Source of the DNA: Paenibacillus sp. JNUCC32
GTDB lineage: Bacteria > Bacillota > Bacilli > Paenibacillales > Paenibacillaceae
DNA length: 64,000 nucleotides
Assembly: GCF_014863545.1 (NCBI RefSeq)
Contig: NZ_CP062260.1
Location: forward strand, 5,225,501 to 5,289,500
Direction of reading: 5' to 3'
The position numbers and the translations under genes are program-made. This document shows positions 8,012 through 16,846 of the stretch, one piece after another (the stretch's first letter is position 1; every line of letters starts with the position of its first letter). A model generated the notes under the pieces. The model did not search any database. It saw only the letters and a list, made by a program, of their open reading frames with translations, and was not told the origin of the DNA.

Positions 8012-8125
8012 CGCAGCATAATACAAATGCAGGTCTTCATCCCTTAGGAAAAATTGCTTATGCCTTTCTGGCAGCACATGAAATATAATAGAGGAACTTA
8101 ACTTTAAACAACTGGGGGAACATCT

Positions 8126-9481
8126 ATGAAATCTCAGCTTAACAACCCAGCTTCACCGGGGAAAAGCGATCGTTTTTCCTCTGCTGGATTCATCCTGGCC
8201 GCGATCGGGAGCTCTGTCGGCCTCGGAAACATGTGGAAGTTCCCGTACATTACGGGAGAGCACGGCGGCGCAGCTTTCTTCCTGCTCTTCATTATCTGTC
8301 TCATCGTGATCGGTTTGCCCGTCCTGCTGGCGGAGCTTGCCATCGGACGAGCCGGCCGCGGGAGTGCCGCGACTTCCTTCGTTAAAGCGGGCGGACCGAA
8401 AGTCTTCGGACAGCTTGGATTGCTCCAGGTTATCGCGCCGTTTCTCATCCTGACCTTCTATGTCATTGTGGCAGGCTGGACGCTTCATTATGCCGTCATG
8501 TCGTTTAGCGGCAATCTGTACAGCAATACCGATTTCGGCGGTCAATTCACCGCGTTTACCGAAGGCTACATGCCGATCATTTGGCAGATTGTCGCTATTG
8601 CGATCACAGGATGGGTAGTGGCCAAAGGCATCTCCGGCGGAATCGAAAAATTCAACAAGGTCCTGATCCCGGGACTGATCATTCTGTTAATTGTGTTAAT
8701 GATCCGTGCTGTAACCTTGCCAGGGGCCGGAGCAGGGGTATCGTTCTTCTTGAATCCTGACTTCTCGAAGCTGAGCCCGGAAGCGGCACTCGTCGCGCTG
8801 GGACATGCCTTCTTCTCCCTCTCGCTTGGGATGGGAATTCTGTTGACCTACGGGGCTTATGTCGATAAGCGGCAATCCCTTGGTCCGGCTACCCTCGCCA
8901 TCGGCGCAGGCGACCTGATCTATGCATTTATTGCCGGGCTTATCATATTCCCGACAACCGCTTCGTTCGGGATCGAGCCGAATGCCGGCCCTTCCCTTGT
9001 CTTCATTGCCTTGCCGGCTGCCTTCTCGGCCATGCCGCTGGGTGCTTTTTTCGGAGGATTGTTCTTCGTCCTTCTAGCCATCGCCGCTTTAACCTCCGCG
9101 GTCTCCTTGCTGGAGGTTCCGACCTCGTATGTCATGGACCGCTGGCATTGGGGACGCACCAAAGCCGTTGTGGTTATCAGCGCACTGGTTCTGCTGGTCG
9201 GCTTACCCTCCGCGTTGTCATTCGGCATCGTGCCAGGACTTACCGATATCGGCGGCAAAAATTTCTTTGATTGGCTGGATTTCATCACATCCAACATCCT
9301 GCTTCCGGTCGGGGGGCTGATCACCACCATCTTCGCGGGATACTTCTGGAAGAAGGCGGCAGATGCCGCTGGTCTGAAAGCAGGCTGGTTCCGGGTATGG
9401 CTGTTCATGCTCCGTTATATTGCGCCGGTTCTCGTATTTCTGGTGCTGCTTCATACCACGGGGCTTATCACATTCGAATAA
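8126..9481 (+). CDS. Sodium-dependent transporter, neurotransmitter:sodium symporter (SNF) family
   Basis: 451 residues with about 11-12 transmembrane helices. The start SSAGFILAAIGSSVGLGNMWKFPYITGEHGGAAFF matches the unwound TM1 of NSS proteins (GSAVGLGNxWRFPY), where sodium and substrate are bound. Bacterial relatives such as LeuT, TnaT and MhsT import hydrophobic or aromatic amino acids with sodium; the substrate here cannot be read from sequence. ATG 8126 follows ACTGGGGGAACATCT. Monocistronic, with a terminator directly downstream. Confidence 0.93.
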   Translation: MKSQLNNPASPGKSDRFSSAGFILAAIGSSVGLGNMWKFPYITGEHGGAAFFLLFIICLIVIGLPVLLAELAIGRAGRGSAATSFVKAGGPKVFGQLGLLQVIAPFLILTFYVIVAGWTLHYAVMSFSGNLYSNTDFGGQFTAFTEGYMPIIWQIVAIAITGWVVAKGISGGIEKFNKVLIPGLIILLIVLMIRAVTLPGAGAGVSFFLNPDFSKLSPEAALVALGHAFFSLSLGMGILLTYGAYVDKRQSLGPATLAIGAGDLIYAFIAGLIIFPTTASFGIEPNAGPSLVFIALPAAFSAMPLGAFFGGLFFVLLAIAALTSAVSLLEVPTSYVMDRWHWGRTKAVVVISALVLLVGLPSALSFGIVPGLTDIGGKNFFDWLDFITSNILLPVGGLITTIFAGYFWKKAADAAGLKAGWFRVWLFMLRYIAPVLVFLVLLHTTGLITFE

Positions 9482-9491
9482 TCATGCTCTC

Positions 9492-9532
9492 GGCAGCCCC
9501 TTGGCCCTTCCCGGCCCAGGAGGCTGCCTTTT
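9492..9532 (+). terminator. Terminator of the SNF transporter gene
   Basis: GGCAGCC (9492-9498) pairs with GGCTGCC (9522-9528) and the stem continues inward imperfectly; TTTTC follows. Confidence 0.8.
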
Positions 9533-9640
9533 CTATGGACTTGGCCACCGGACGGCCGCAGATGGACCGAACACTTGCAGATTGGCACACCTTCCATGAA
9601 GCGGATCATATACTATCCTAAAAGGAGGTGTTTTCTCTCC

Positions 9641-10117
9641 ATGCCGATTCAATTGTTGGACATGCGTCTATCCGTCCATATGCCGATGCGGGCCAGCGAT
9701 AGTGAACCCATCGATATTTCCGAGCCGCTCCTTATCGGAGATATCGGACTTCAAACCATCCCGGCGCTTGGAACGGTCAACGTCACGGACGTGCGCGTAT
9801 GGCTGTCCGGCACGGTATCCTTGTTACGTCCGGCCACAACCGAGGCAGCGCCTTCCTCCATGACTCTATTGATTGAGCGAGACGGCAGCGGAACGCCGGG
9901 TTCCGGAACGATCATTTACGAGCAGCTCGTCGATCCCGGGAACCTCTCGTTCAATATGTTTCCCATCTCCCTGACGGCCGGTGATTTCCCTCCCGCCGCG
10001 GTCGTTAACCAAGGATGGATCCGGTATACTCTCTATATAGTCTCCCCCGGCGAAAATTCACTGCTGCTCAGCGGTCCGGTCTCCTTCAGCGGCATTGCGG
10101 TCGCCGGATCCGGTTGA
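9641..10117 (+). CDS. Hypothetical protein, 158 residues, beta-rich
   Basis: ATG 9641 is chosen because AAAGGAGGTG lies ten bases before it; the frame is open further upstream but without a ribosome binding site. The sequence alternates hydrophobic and small polar residues with many Gly/Ser/Thr/Pro turns (for example RDGSGTPGSGTIIYEQL) and ends GPVSFSGIAVAGSG. This suggests a beta-sandwich, perhaps a surface or exosporium-type protein. No signal peptide or membrane segment is visible, and I do not recognise a family. The very strong ribosome binding site implies substantial expression. It is monocistronic between two terminators. Confidence 0.75.
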   Translation: MPIQLLDMRLSVHMPMRASDSEPIDISEPLLIGDIGLQTIPALGTVNVTDVRVWLSGTVSLLRPATTEAAPSSMTLLIERDGSGTPGSGTIIYEQLVDPGNLSFNMFPISLTAGDFPPAAVVNQGWIRYTLYIVSPGENSLLLSGPVSFSGIAVAGSG

Positions 10118-10136
10118 GGGAAGTTTGAACGGCAAG

Positions 10137-10173
10137 AAGGTCTTCCCCGGTTCGCTTTGGGAAAGACCTTTTT
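10137..10173 (+). terminator. Terminator of the hypothetical gene
   Basis: AAGGTCTTCCC (10137-10147) pairs with GGGAAAGACCTT (10159-10170) with one bulge, followed by a T-run. Confidence 0.85.
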
Positions 10174-10210
10174 AATTGAACCTAATGGCCGGTACCGACG
10201 ACAGCCAGCG

Positions 10211-10303
10211 CTATCGATCGAATCGTTTACGGCTGTACACCGCGGCAGCTGCAACGATGGAGATGACCGTCCATCCTGCACAGATCAGCAGATCCTGGGT
10301 CAT
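10211..10303 (-). pseudogene. Remnant: last 30 codons of an ABC-2-type permease
   Basis: Immediately after the response regulator stop, and in the same frame, an open stretch encodes MTQDLLICAGWTVISIVAAA followed by AVYSRKRFDR and a stop. A hydrophobic helix preceded by (L/W)LICAGWT and ended by a basic RKRFDR tail is the usual extreme C-terminus of ABC-2 transporter permeases. No ribosome binding site and no upstream permease sequence is present; the response regulator occupies that position. Best read as a deletion scar, though a genuine 30-residue membrane peptide cannot be excluded. Confidence 0.55.
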
Positions 10304-10321
10304 TTCGTTCGTCGCACCCGT

Positions 10322-10975
10322 TCACAACATCGCCTGAAGCCGGACGATAGCCTGTGCCCGATCGACAACCTCCAATTTACTATAGAGATTGCTAATGTAA
10401 TTACGGGCTGTGCCTTCCGCAATATGCAGCATATCTGCGATTTCCCGGTTGTTCAACCCTTGGACCATCAGTCTTGCCAGTTCTTCTTCCCTTTCGGTCA
10501 ACCGGATTCGATCCAACCGATTTCTTAGCATACCAGAATGCCCTTCTGACATTCTGCTCATTCTTGCCGCCAATTTAGCAGCAACCGGAGCAGGAAGAAT
10601 GAACTGTCCCGCAATCGTATCCCGAATCGATGCAATCATTTTATCCGCATCCATATCCTTTAACATGTATCCGTTCGCTCCGTGCGCCATTCCTTCTACG
10701 ATGTAATCCGTCTCAATGAACGTAGTTAAAATAAGAATAAAGATATCCGGATGGCTCTGTTTTATATGCTTCAGCGCTTGGATTCCATCCATGACGGGCA
10801 TTTGAATATCGAGCAGTACAAGTTTTGGTTGGAGGGCATCCGCCAATTCACAAGCTTCTTCCCCGTTCTTGGCTACCCCTACAACCTCCATGTCGTCTTC
10901 CAGATCCAGTATCGTCCGTAGCCCTTCGCGTGTTAACAGCTGGTCGTCAGCCACTACAATCGTGATTTTTTCCAT
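10322..10975 (-). CDS. Response regulator, NarL/LuxR family
   Basis: 217 residues. A receiver domain (about 1-120) has the acidic pair DD after ITIVVA, phospho-acceptor Asp in LVLLDIQMPVMDG, and the conserved switch Thr in ILTTF. A LuxR-type helix-turn-helix follows (about 150-210, LTEREEELARLMVQGLNNREIADML and GTARNYISNLYSKL). I prefer ATG 10975 because it matches the family start; an in-frame ATG at 10993 is an alternative. The gene overlaps the 3' end of the large histidine kinase, its obvious partner. The target is unknown; downstream lies only a fragment of an ABC permease. Confidence 0.92.
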   Translation of the reverse strand: MEKITIVVADDQLLTREGLRTILDLEDDMEVVGVAKNGEEACELADALQPKLVLLDIQMPVMDGIQALKHIKQSHPDIFILILTTFIETDYIVEGMAHGANGYMLKDMDADKMIASIRDTIAGQFILPAPVAAKLAARMSRMSEGHSGMLRNRLDRIRLTEREEELARLMVQGLNNREIADMLHIAEGTARNYISNLYSKLEVVDRAQAIVRLQAML

Positions 10976-13900
10976 TCCTTTTCCCCAATCCATTGCTTTT
11001 GGTAAGGCAAATTAATCCGAAGCAGACACCCTTGACCAGGTCTGGAATCCACCGTCAAGCTGCCTCCCAATTGTTCAACGCGTTCTCTCATTGTTTTCAG
11101 TCCAAAACCATTAACGATTGTGCGAGCCCCGATACCTTGGTCTTGAAGCCTGAACTCAAGCTCCGACCCCACGAGCATCAGATTAAAATGGAACACCTTG
11201 CTTCCACCATGTCGTATTCCGTTAGTTAATCCCTCCTGCAGCGCATGATAGATCGTCTTCTTACATGCTGTAGACAACCATTCGGGCAGATCATGGATAG
11301 ACGCATGGATGGTAACTCCAGCGTTTCGCTCCGTATCCCGGATTAATCCCTGAAGCATATTGGGAAGATGGGCATACTTGTCCTCCCTTAACATGTGTAC
11401 CGAGCCCCGGATTTCATTGAGGCTGTGGCGCACCAAATCTTGTGCCTCGTTCAGCCGCTGAACTCCGGCTTGCATATCCTTATGAAGCAGCCTTTTGCCT
11501 GCTTCAATCTGCAGAATCGTCGAAGTAAGCGTATGCCCAACAATATCATGAATCTCTTGCGCGATACGATTCCGTTCCTCATAGACTGAGGCCTCAGCCT
11601 GCGCGGCCGATGTTTCCCTCATCGATCGCTCCAGACTTCGCGTTCGCTCTTCCACTTGAAGCTCCAGATTTTCCTTCAAATATTGAATCCCGGTATACAG
11701 CTTGGCATTTTTAATCGAAATTGCGCATTGAGAGCCTAGCAATTTCAATATATCGAGCCGCTGGGGCGTAAATATGCTGCGCGATAATTTATTCTCCATA
11801 TATAGAACGCAAGTCAGTTGATTCTGATGGATAATCGGTAGACACAGCACTGATTTTAACCCATTGTTCCTGACATACGTATTGCGTACAAACATTCCTT
11901 CATTCGACGCGTCATGGAGAACAATGACCTCTTGCGTTCTGGCTGCATAACCGACAATGGGGGCAGGTACGATTTCGGATTCCTCCCCCAACGGCACGGA
12001 CTCGATCCGGATATCCGCTGATGTGCCCCAAGCCTCAATTGTCCATTTGCCCTCATCGTCGAAAATAACCGCTCCATACTCCGCGCCCGCATTGTGCAGC
12101 ATAATTCGCATCAGCGAATCCAACAGCCGGCTCATCTCCATTTCACCCGATAAAGCCTGTGCGGACATCATGACCGAGAGCGTATCCACGCGTTCCAATC
12201 CAGACTCGGGCCTCAATTGCAGCAGATGAGGGTGCTCCTGCTTAAGGACCGCAGCCTTCGCCAAAGCCCCCCACTGCACGTAAGCTTCATAAGCCTCCGC
12301 CATATATATTCTGGCCAGACGCGGCTTGCCTTGACGCAAGCCATATTTGCCGTAACACTCCGCCGCCATCGCCATATCGTGAATATGTCCATATTGGCGG
12401 GCAGCCTCTATCGATTGCTCGTATAACTCCTCGGCTTGACGGTTCCTCCGCATCAACCGAAATATCTCCGCTTTCATCAACAAATATTTATGCTGATAAT
12501 TTTCTGGGCAGCGAATGGCGTATTCTTTCATTTTGCTTAGCCGCTTGCGCAATTTCCCCATATAATCGTTCTGCACTTCCATCGGCGCTTCTTCGTAAAG
12601 CTTTGCCCATACCAGCGACTCGTAATAGTATTGAAGAATCGGATCACCAGCCGTTTTCCGCTTTTCCAAGATAACGGCTGACCTCGCTAACGCTTCATTC
12701 GCTTCCCGATACTCGCCAAACAGATACCCCGGCAAATATCGGTAAATGCATACTAACTCTTCGATCACATGGAATGAATCCCCGTGAACCGACTCGGCAA
12801 ACTCCGCATCCGTAATCTGCCCGGTATCGAAGGGATCATCAGGTGATCGAACGCCCGTCAACCGAATGAGAAGCGCAATAAATACTTTAAGCTGCTTGGA
12901 ATGAAGATGATTATGATGTCTTAAGATATTCCCTGAGCTTGCGATTAGCCGGTCATATATCTCACCTAACGGATGACCAAACTGTAAGAGGGAACCACAA
13001 TTGATCAGCACGCTTTGATTCCCTTGCCACAAGTCGCCGGATTCTAACCCGATCTTGCCTGCCTTCTCGGTAAATACCCCGAGTAGAGCCGGGTCGTATC
13101 GCCGCCAACTATCGGAACACAAAGTAAATGCGGTCAGCGTTCTCACATGCAGCTGCGGGTATGGTTTCGACAAGCGATATGCGAGCATTCCCCATTTAAA
13201 TGCCTCTTCATGACGAAAGCGATAATACATGAACAGGGCGTAGCCCATAAACCCGATGGAGGCCTCCGGGGTCATGCCGTAACGCAGCGTCATATCGACG
13301 ATCGTTAGAGTATAAGAAAGCCATCCCTTCCGATTGACATAGAACGAGGCATTGCTCATATGAACCAACGCGGATATGGCCAGCTGCCGGGACGCATCCG
13401 TCATGGGAGGCAATTGATCCAGTTCTTTCATCGAATACTTGCCTAATTTCCGCTTTAGCCGTAACCACTGGAGAGTCAATCCGAATGAACCGAAATCAGA
13501 CGGAAAATCAACTTGCAGCAGCCTTAAGGCATCTTGACCTAACGAGATCACTTCCCCATAATGGTCCTGACTTGCCTTCAGATGCATCTTCAGTACACAA
13601 ACCGATGCTTTGTCCAAAGGGGTAACCGCCTTCTCCATCAAAGATTGGAACAAGTCGTGGGCGAGCTGGAAATGGGCACATAAATATTCCAATTCGGCTC
13701 GTTCCCGGTTAGCCTGAAAAGCGAGCTCATAATTTGTCCCCCAGTTATCCCCGTCCGCCTCCAAATAAGCCGTTGCAAGGCGCATATATCGCAGAGCAGT
13801 CTCATAGGCGGTCGATTCTTTTGCCTTCAAGCCTGCCCTAAGGTTCAGCTCCGCCATCCTTGTTCTCTGTTCAGGTTGACGGTTCCCCTCCCCGGCAAGG

Positions 13901-16056
13901 TTCATATGATTAACAGCTTCAAATAAAGCCTCCGTACCTTCTCCCTGACCGAGATTCATTCGGTCAAGGAAGAGCAAGCCGATGCTCCAATGCAATTCCG
14001 AGCGTTCTTCTTCCGGAACAAGCGTGTAAGCCACCTGCTGGATGCGGTCGTGTTGAAATTTATAGGAGCTTCGGCTACCGTCGTTGATGAGCTGCACCAA
14101 TGACATCCTTTCTGCCATCTCCAGTTCCTTCGCCAGTTTCGTTATGTGGAGCCCGGATATAATGGAGAGGGTTTCCAGATCAAATCGGCTTCCGAGAAAT
14201 GAAGCATAGCCGACCACAATCTTTGTGGATGGTGGCATTACTTGCAATCGATCCGTCAGATAGGAGACCGCATTATCGGGAATGTTCATTTCGGCAATAA
14301 ACGGCAAATCCCATGACCAGCTTTTGCTCGATGGATCAAAGAACACATGGCCATGGGCAATTAAATCTCCAAGAAACTGCTTGAGAAAGAAGGGGTTGCC
14401 GTCTGTCTTCCTAAGCAAGGCAACAGCCAGCTCCTCTACATCGCCATCTTTATGACGCATGACATCCTTTAACAGCTGGTTTATATCCTCCAAGGCAAGC
14501 GGCTGCAGGTCGATACGATTCCGTATTATACGATCATGAGTCAAACGGTTTTCTAATCGACGGATCGGGTCGGCATCTTGATCACGGTAAGCCAATGCAA
14601 CCAGCAAATGCTTGGTTGCTCTGTCGTCCAGAAGAAATTCCAGATATCGAAGAGATGCTTCGTCCGCCCATTGAAGATCGTCAAGAAATAGAACCAGGGG
14701 ACAGTTCGGACGAAGGAACAACTGGATAAATCGGTTCATGATCAGATGAAACCGTTCCTGGGCTTCCACGGGCGGCAGCGGTTGAACAGGCGGCTGTTGG
14801 CCTATCAGCAGTTCCAGCTCGGGAACCCGTTCAATCAGAATTTTCCCGTAATCCTCAACCGCTTGAAGAATCCGCAGTTTCCATACTTCGGCCTGCAGTT
14901 TGCCCTCGGTCAGCAGTTGACGAATCAGTTTACGGATCACCTGAATCCAAATATCGTAAGGCTGAGCCGTCTGATGGGTGCCGAACTTGCCCCTGATGAA
15001 GAAATAGTCCATAGATGCAGCCTGTTCCAGAGCTTCCATGAGAAAAGAAGTTTTTCCTATCCCCTCCGTACCGCTAACGCCAACCAGCACAACAGACCCG
15101 TTAGCCGCCCTCCGCACGGCATCCTTCAGCATCTGCAGCTCGGCTTGCCGTCCGTAGAATTGGGCCGATTCCACCCATCGTTCCGGTATATCCCGGCTTC
15201 CAAGTCGGAATGGTTCCACCTCGCCTGTAACCTGAAGCCGATTGAAACACTCCTCAAGGTCCGTTTGAATACCGAATGCGCTGACATACCTATCGTCGGG
15301 CATCTTCTCCATGCATTTCTGTATAATATCGGACACTATTTTGGGGATGAAGGGGAATTTGCGGTGCAGAGGCTCAGGGGTGCCGGCAAGATGGCGGTAT
15401 ACCGTATTTACAGGGTCGATATGTTCAAAGGGTAACGTACCGGACAACCACTCGTATAATATGATCCCGAGGGAATAAAAATCGGATCGGTAATCCGGCG
15501 TCATTCCCGTTCTGCGTGTCTGTTCGGGCGATATATAAGGAAGAAACGCATCCGGCCGGCTTAAGGAAGACAACGGGCTTTTGCCCGCTTCGGTTGAACA
15601 CATACGGATATCGATCAGCTTCACTTCATAGGTGCGGGGATTGACCATCAGATGAGAGGGCGTGATTTCGTTCAGCGTCATATTCTCTCGATGAATCCGA
15701 ATAAGACAATCGGTTATGGCAACAGCCATGCGCAGGAGATCCGGAAGTTCCGGAACGTCAGAATATGCCCGCAGCAGCTGTTCCAATGTAACCCCGGCCA
15801 TCTCTTTCAGGATAAGAACCGGCCGATCTGCGATCATCTCCAAACTGTACGCTTCCAAGGCTCCACGGCCATCCAGCTTCTTCAATACGTCATACTCGTA
15901 TCGAAAAGCAGCCACCATGGCCGATTCCGGACCTGCATCGCGCGTTGTCTTGGCTAAGACGCGCAAACCGTCGATAGAACGCGAAAGTCTAAAGAGTTGA
16001 ATGTCTCCATTAGTATGGATTACGTCCAATGTTTGATATCCTGGCATTTCAAACAT
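10954..16056 (-). CDS. Very large hybrid sensor: pseudokinase + AAA ATPase/TPR + GAF + histidine kinase
   Basis: 1700 residues from ATG 16056 (GGGAG nine bases upstream; a longer in-frame start lacks one). Order: Ser/Thr-kinase-like domain (about 1-270); AAA/STAND ATPase (Walker A GTEGIGKTS near 320, Walker B LVLFLDDLQWAD near 450); long TPR-like helical region (about 700-1290); GAF domain (about 1310-1450); HisKA_3 histidine in RIAQEIHDIVGHTL (about 1500); HATPase_c (about 1590-1690). This is the trifunctional kinase/ATPase/histidine kinase architecture. The kinase-like part appears inactive: the catalytic loop reads LNEITPSHLMVN and the DFG triplet is DIR. No transmembrane segment, so it probably senses a cytoplasmic ligand and phosphorylates the adjoining regulator. 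Confidence 0.92.
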   Translation of the reverse strand: MFEMPGYQTLDVIHTNGDIQLFRLSRSIDGLRVLAKTTRDAGPESAMVAAFRYEYDVLKKLDGRGALEAYSLEMIADRPVLILKEMAGVTLEQLLRAYSDVPELPDLLRMAVAITDCLIRIHRENMTLNEITPSHLMVNPRTYEVKLIDIRMCSTEAGKSPLSSLSRPDAFLPYISPEQTRRTGMTPDYRSDFYSLGIILYEWLSGTLPFEHIDPVNTVYRHLAGTPEPLHRKFPFIPKIVSDIIQKCMEKMPDDRYVSAFGIQTDLEECFNRLQVTGEVEPFRLGSRDIPERWVESAQFYGRQAELQMLKDAVRRAANGSVVLVGVSGTEGIGKTSFLMEALEQAASMDYFFIRGKFGTHQTAQPYDIWIQVIRKLIRQLLTEGKLQAEVWKLRILQAVEDYGKILIERVPELELLIGQQPPVQPLPPVEAQERFHLIMNRFIQLFLRPNCPLVLFLDDLQWADEASLRYLEFLLDDRATKHLLVALAYRDQDADPIRRLENRLTHDRIIRNRIDLQPLALEDINQLLKDVMRHKDGDVEELAVALLRKTDGNPFFLKQFLGDLIAHGHVFFDPSSKSWSWDLPFIAEMNIPDNAVSYLTDRLQVMPPSTKIVVGYASFLGSRFDLETLSIISGLHITKLAKELEMAERMSLVQLINDGSRSSYKFQHDRIQQVAYTLVPEEERSELHWSIGLLFLDRMNLGQGEGTEALFEAVNHMNLAGEGNRQPEQRTRMAELNLRAGLKAKESTAYETALRYMRLATAYLEADGDNWGTNYELAFQANRERAELEYLCAHFQLAHDLFQSLMEKAVTPLDKASVCVLKMHLKASQDHYGEVISLGQDALRLLQVDFPSDFGSFGLTLQWLRLKRKLGKYSMKELDQLPPMTDASRQLAISALVHMSNASFYVNRKGWLSYTLTIVDMTLRYGMTPEASIGFMGYALFMYYRFRHEEAFKWGMLAYRLSKPYPQLHVRTLTAFTLCSDSWRRYDPALLGVFTEKAGKIGLESGDLWQGNQSVLINCGSLLQFGHPLGEIYDRLIASSGNILRHHNHLHSKQLKVFIALLIRLTGVRSPDDPFDTGQITDAEFAESVHGDSFHVIEELVCIYRYLPGYLFGEYREANEALARSAVILEKRKTAGDPILQYYYESLVWAKLYEEAPMEVQNDYMGKLRKRLSKMKEYAIRCPENYQHKYLLMKAEIFRLMRRNRQAEELYEQSIEAARQYGHIHDMAMAAECYGKYGLRQGKPRLARIYMAEAYEAYVQWGALAKAAVLKQEHPHLLQLRPESGLERVDTLSVMMSAQALSGEMEMSRLLDSLMRIMLHNAGAEYGAVIFDDEGKWTIEAWGTSADIRIESVPLGEESEIVPAPIVGYAARTQEVIVLHDASNEGMFVRNTYVRNNGLKSVLCLPIIHQNQLTCVLYMENKLSRSIFTPQRLDILKLLGSQCAISIKNAKLYTGIQYLKENLELQVEERTRSLERSMRETSAAQAEASVYEERNRIAQEIHDIVGHTLTSTILQIEAGKRLLHKDMQAGVQRLNEAQDLVRHSLNEIRGSVHMLREDKYAHLPNMLQGLIRDTERNAGVTIHASIHDLPEWLSTACKKTIYHALQEGLTNGIRHGGSKVFHFNLMLVGSELEFRLQDQGIGARTIVNGFGLKTMRERVEQLGGSLTVDSRPGQGCLLRINLPYQKQWIGEKEWKKSRL

Positions 16057-16231
16057 AAAGTTCCACTCCCTGATTATATGTAACAGCGTATTTAATGATC
16101 GCAGGCTAATTAAGGCTATTATAGCATTCGTCATTGCCGTGCTATATCAATCGCAAAAAGCTTGCGGCATTTCTTTTCTTCTGATATGCAGTAGGCTCGG
16201 TTCCGCAATCTTCGGCAGAACGAATGGGGAA

Positions 16232-16259
16232 AACAGACCATCCCTTTTGGTGGTCTGTT
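16232..16259 (-). terminator. Possible terminator hairpin upstream of the large kinase
   Basis: AACAGACCA (16232-16240) and TGGTCTGTT (16251-16259) form a 9-bp stem; on the minus strand it runs into TTCCCC, a weak tail. It could end a transcript from the small ORF at 16418-16588. Otherwise the 700-base region between the kinase and the GH76 gene holds only that ORF and two palindromes. Confidence 0.35.
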
Positions 16260-16401
16260 CTCATGGCTTGCCGTATGTATTGACGCTGCGAAACATCTGC
16301 AATCAAGCATGGCCTTATTCATGACAATCATCGTTGTTGTACCGAACATATTTAATATAATAGAAGGGCAGCGCGACAAATAGTGAGTGGTGTCATTAAA
16401 T

Positions 16402-16413
16402 TGTCATATGACA
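16402..16413. promoter_or_regulatory. Palindrome TGTCATATGACA, copy 1
   Basis: A perfect 12-bp palindrome just downstream of the 56-residue ORF, with an extra TGTCAT half-copy at 16391-16396. The same core recurs as a 16-bp palindrome at 16724-16739, so a dimeric regulator probably binds both. Confidence 0.5.
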
Positions 16414-16417
16414 TCGA

Positions 16418-16588
16418 TCAGATTTTAGGGAATGACAGAGGTTTGCCAAATCGCGGTGACGGTTGATGAGGGTAACTTGGGGAGAGGACGACGGGTTCGG
16501 TCTTGATTTCAGTGTTCTCCAAGTTGAATTTATGAATGTCAATTCCTAGCTGAATACAAACGTCTTCTATTTTCAGATTAATGGACAT
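16418..16588 (-). CDS. Possible small protein, 56 residues, unknown
   Basis: ATG 16588 is preceded by GAGGTGAT a few bases upstream. The product starts MSINLKIEDVCIQLGIDIHK and has a proline-rich C-terminal half (VVLSPSYPHQPSPRFGKP). No signal peptide, membrane helix or recognised family. It is flanked by two copies of the TGTCATATGACA palindrome, which suggests a self-contained regulated unit, but coding status rests only on the ribosome binding site and open frame. Confidence 0.4.
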   Translation of the reverse strand: MSINLKIEDVCIQLGIDIHKFNLENTEIKTEPVVLSPSYPHQPSPRFGKPLSFPKI

Positions 16589-16723
16589 ACATCACCTCAT
16601 GAACGGATATGACCTTACTTCACAGAGCATCTGAAATCATATTTTGTATCCAAGCCAGGATGTGATTTACCTCATAAATATAACGCATGGCCCGTGCGAC
16701 CAACAGTGTGTGTTGTCATGAAT

Positions 16724-16739
16724 ATTGTCATATGACAAT
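16724..16739. promoter_or_regulatory. Palindrome ATTGTCATATGACAAT, copy 2
   Basis: A perfect 16-bp palindrome about 320 bp from copy 1 and about 140 bp upstream of the small ORF, where an operator for that ORF would be expected. A further TTGTCATG lies at 16713-16720. Confidence 0.55.
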
Positions 16740-16770
16740 CATCTCGAATTGGTGGAATAGGAAATAAAAT

Positions 16771-16800
16771 GAAAAAGAGCACGCCAATTTGCGTCCTCTT
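16771..16800 (-). terminator. Terminator of the mannan-utilisation operon
   Basis: On the minus strand AAGAGGACGC (16800-16791) pairs with GCGTGCTCTT (16784-16775), one mismatch, followed by a T-run (16776-16772). It lies just after the GH76 stop codon. Confidence 0.8.
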
Positions 16801-16846
16801 CTCCAATCATTCACAAGACACCATCATCGCTGACAGCGAATCAAGG

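Noticed and set aside
16131..16379. 82-codon minus-strand frame upstream of the large kinase
   Set aside because: No ribosome binding site, Cys/Arg-rich random-looking sequence, contains the hairpin at 16232-16259.
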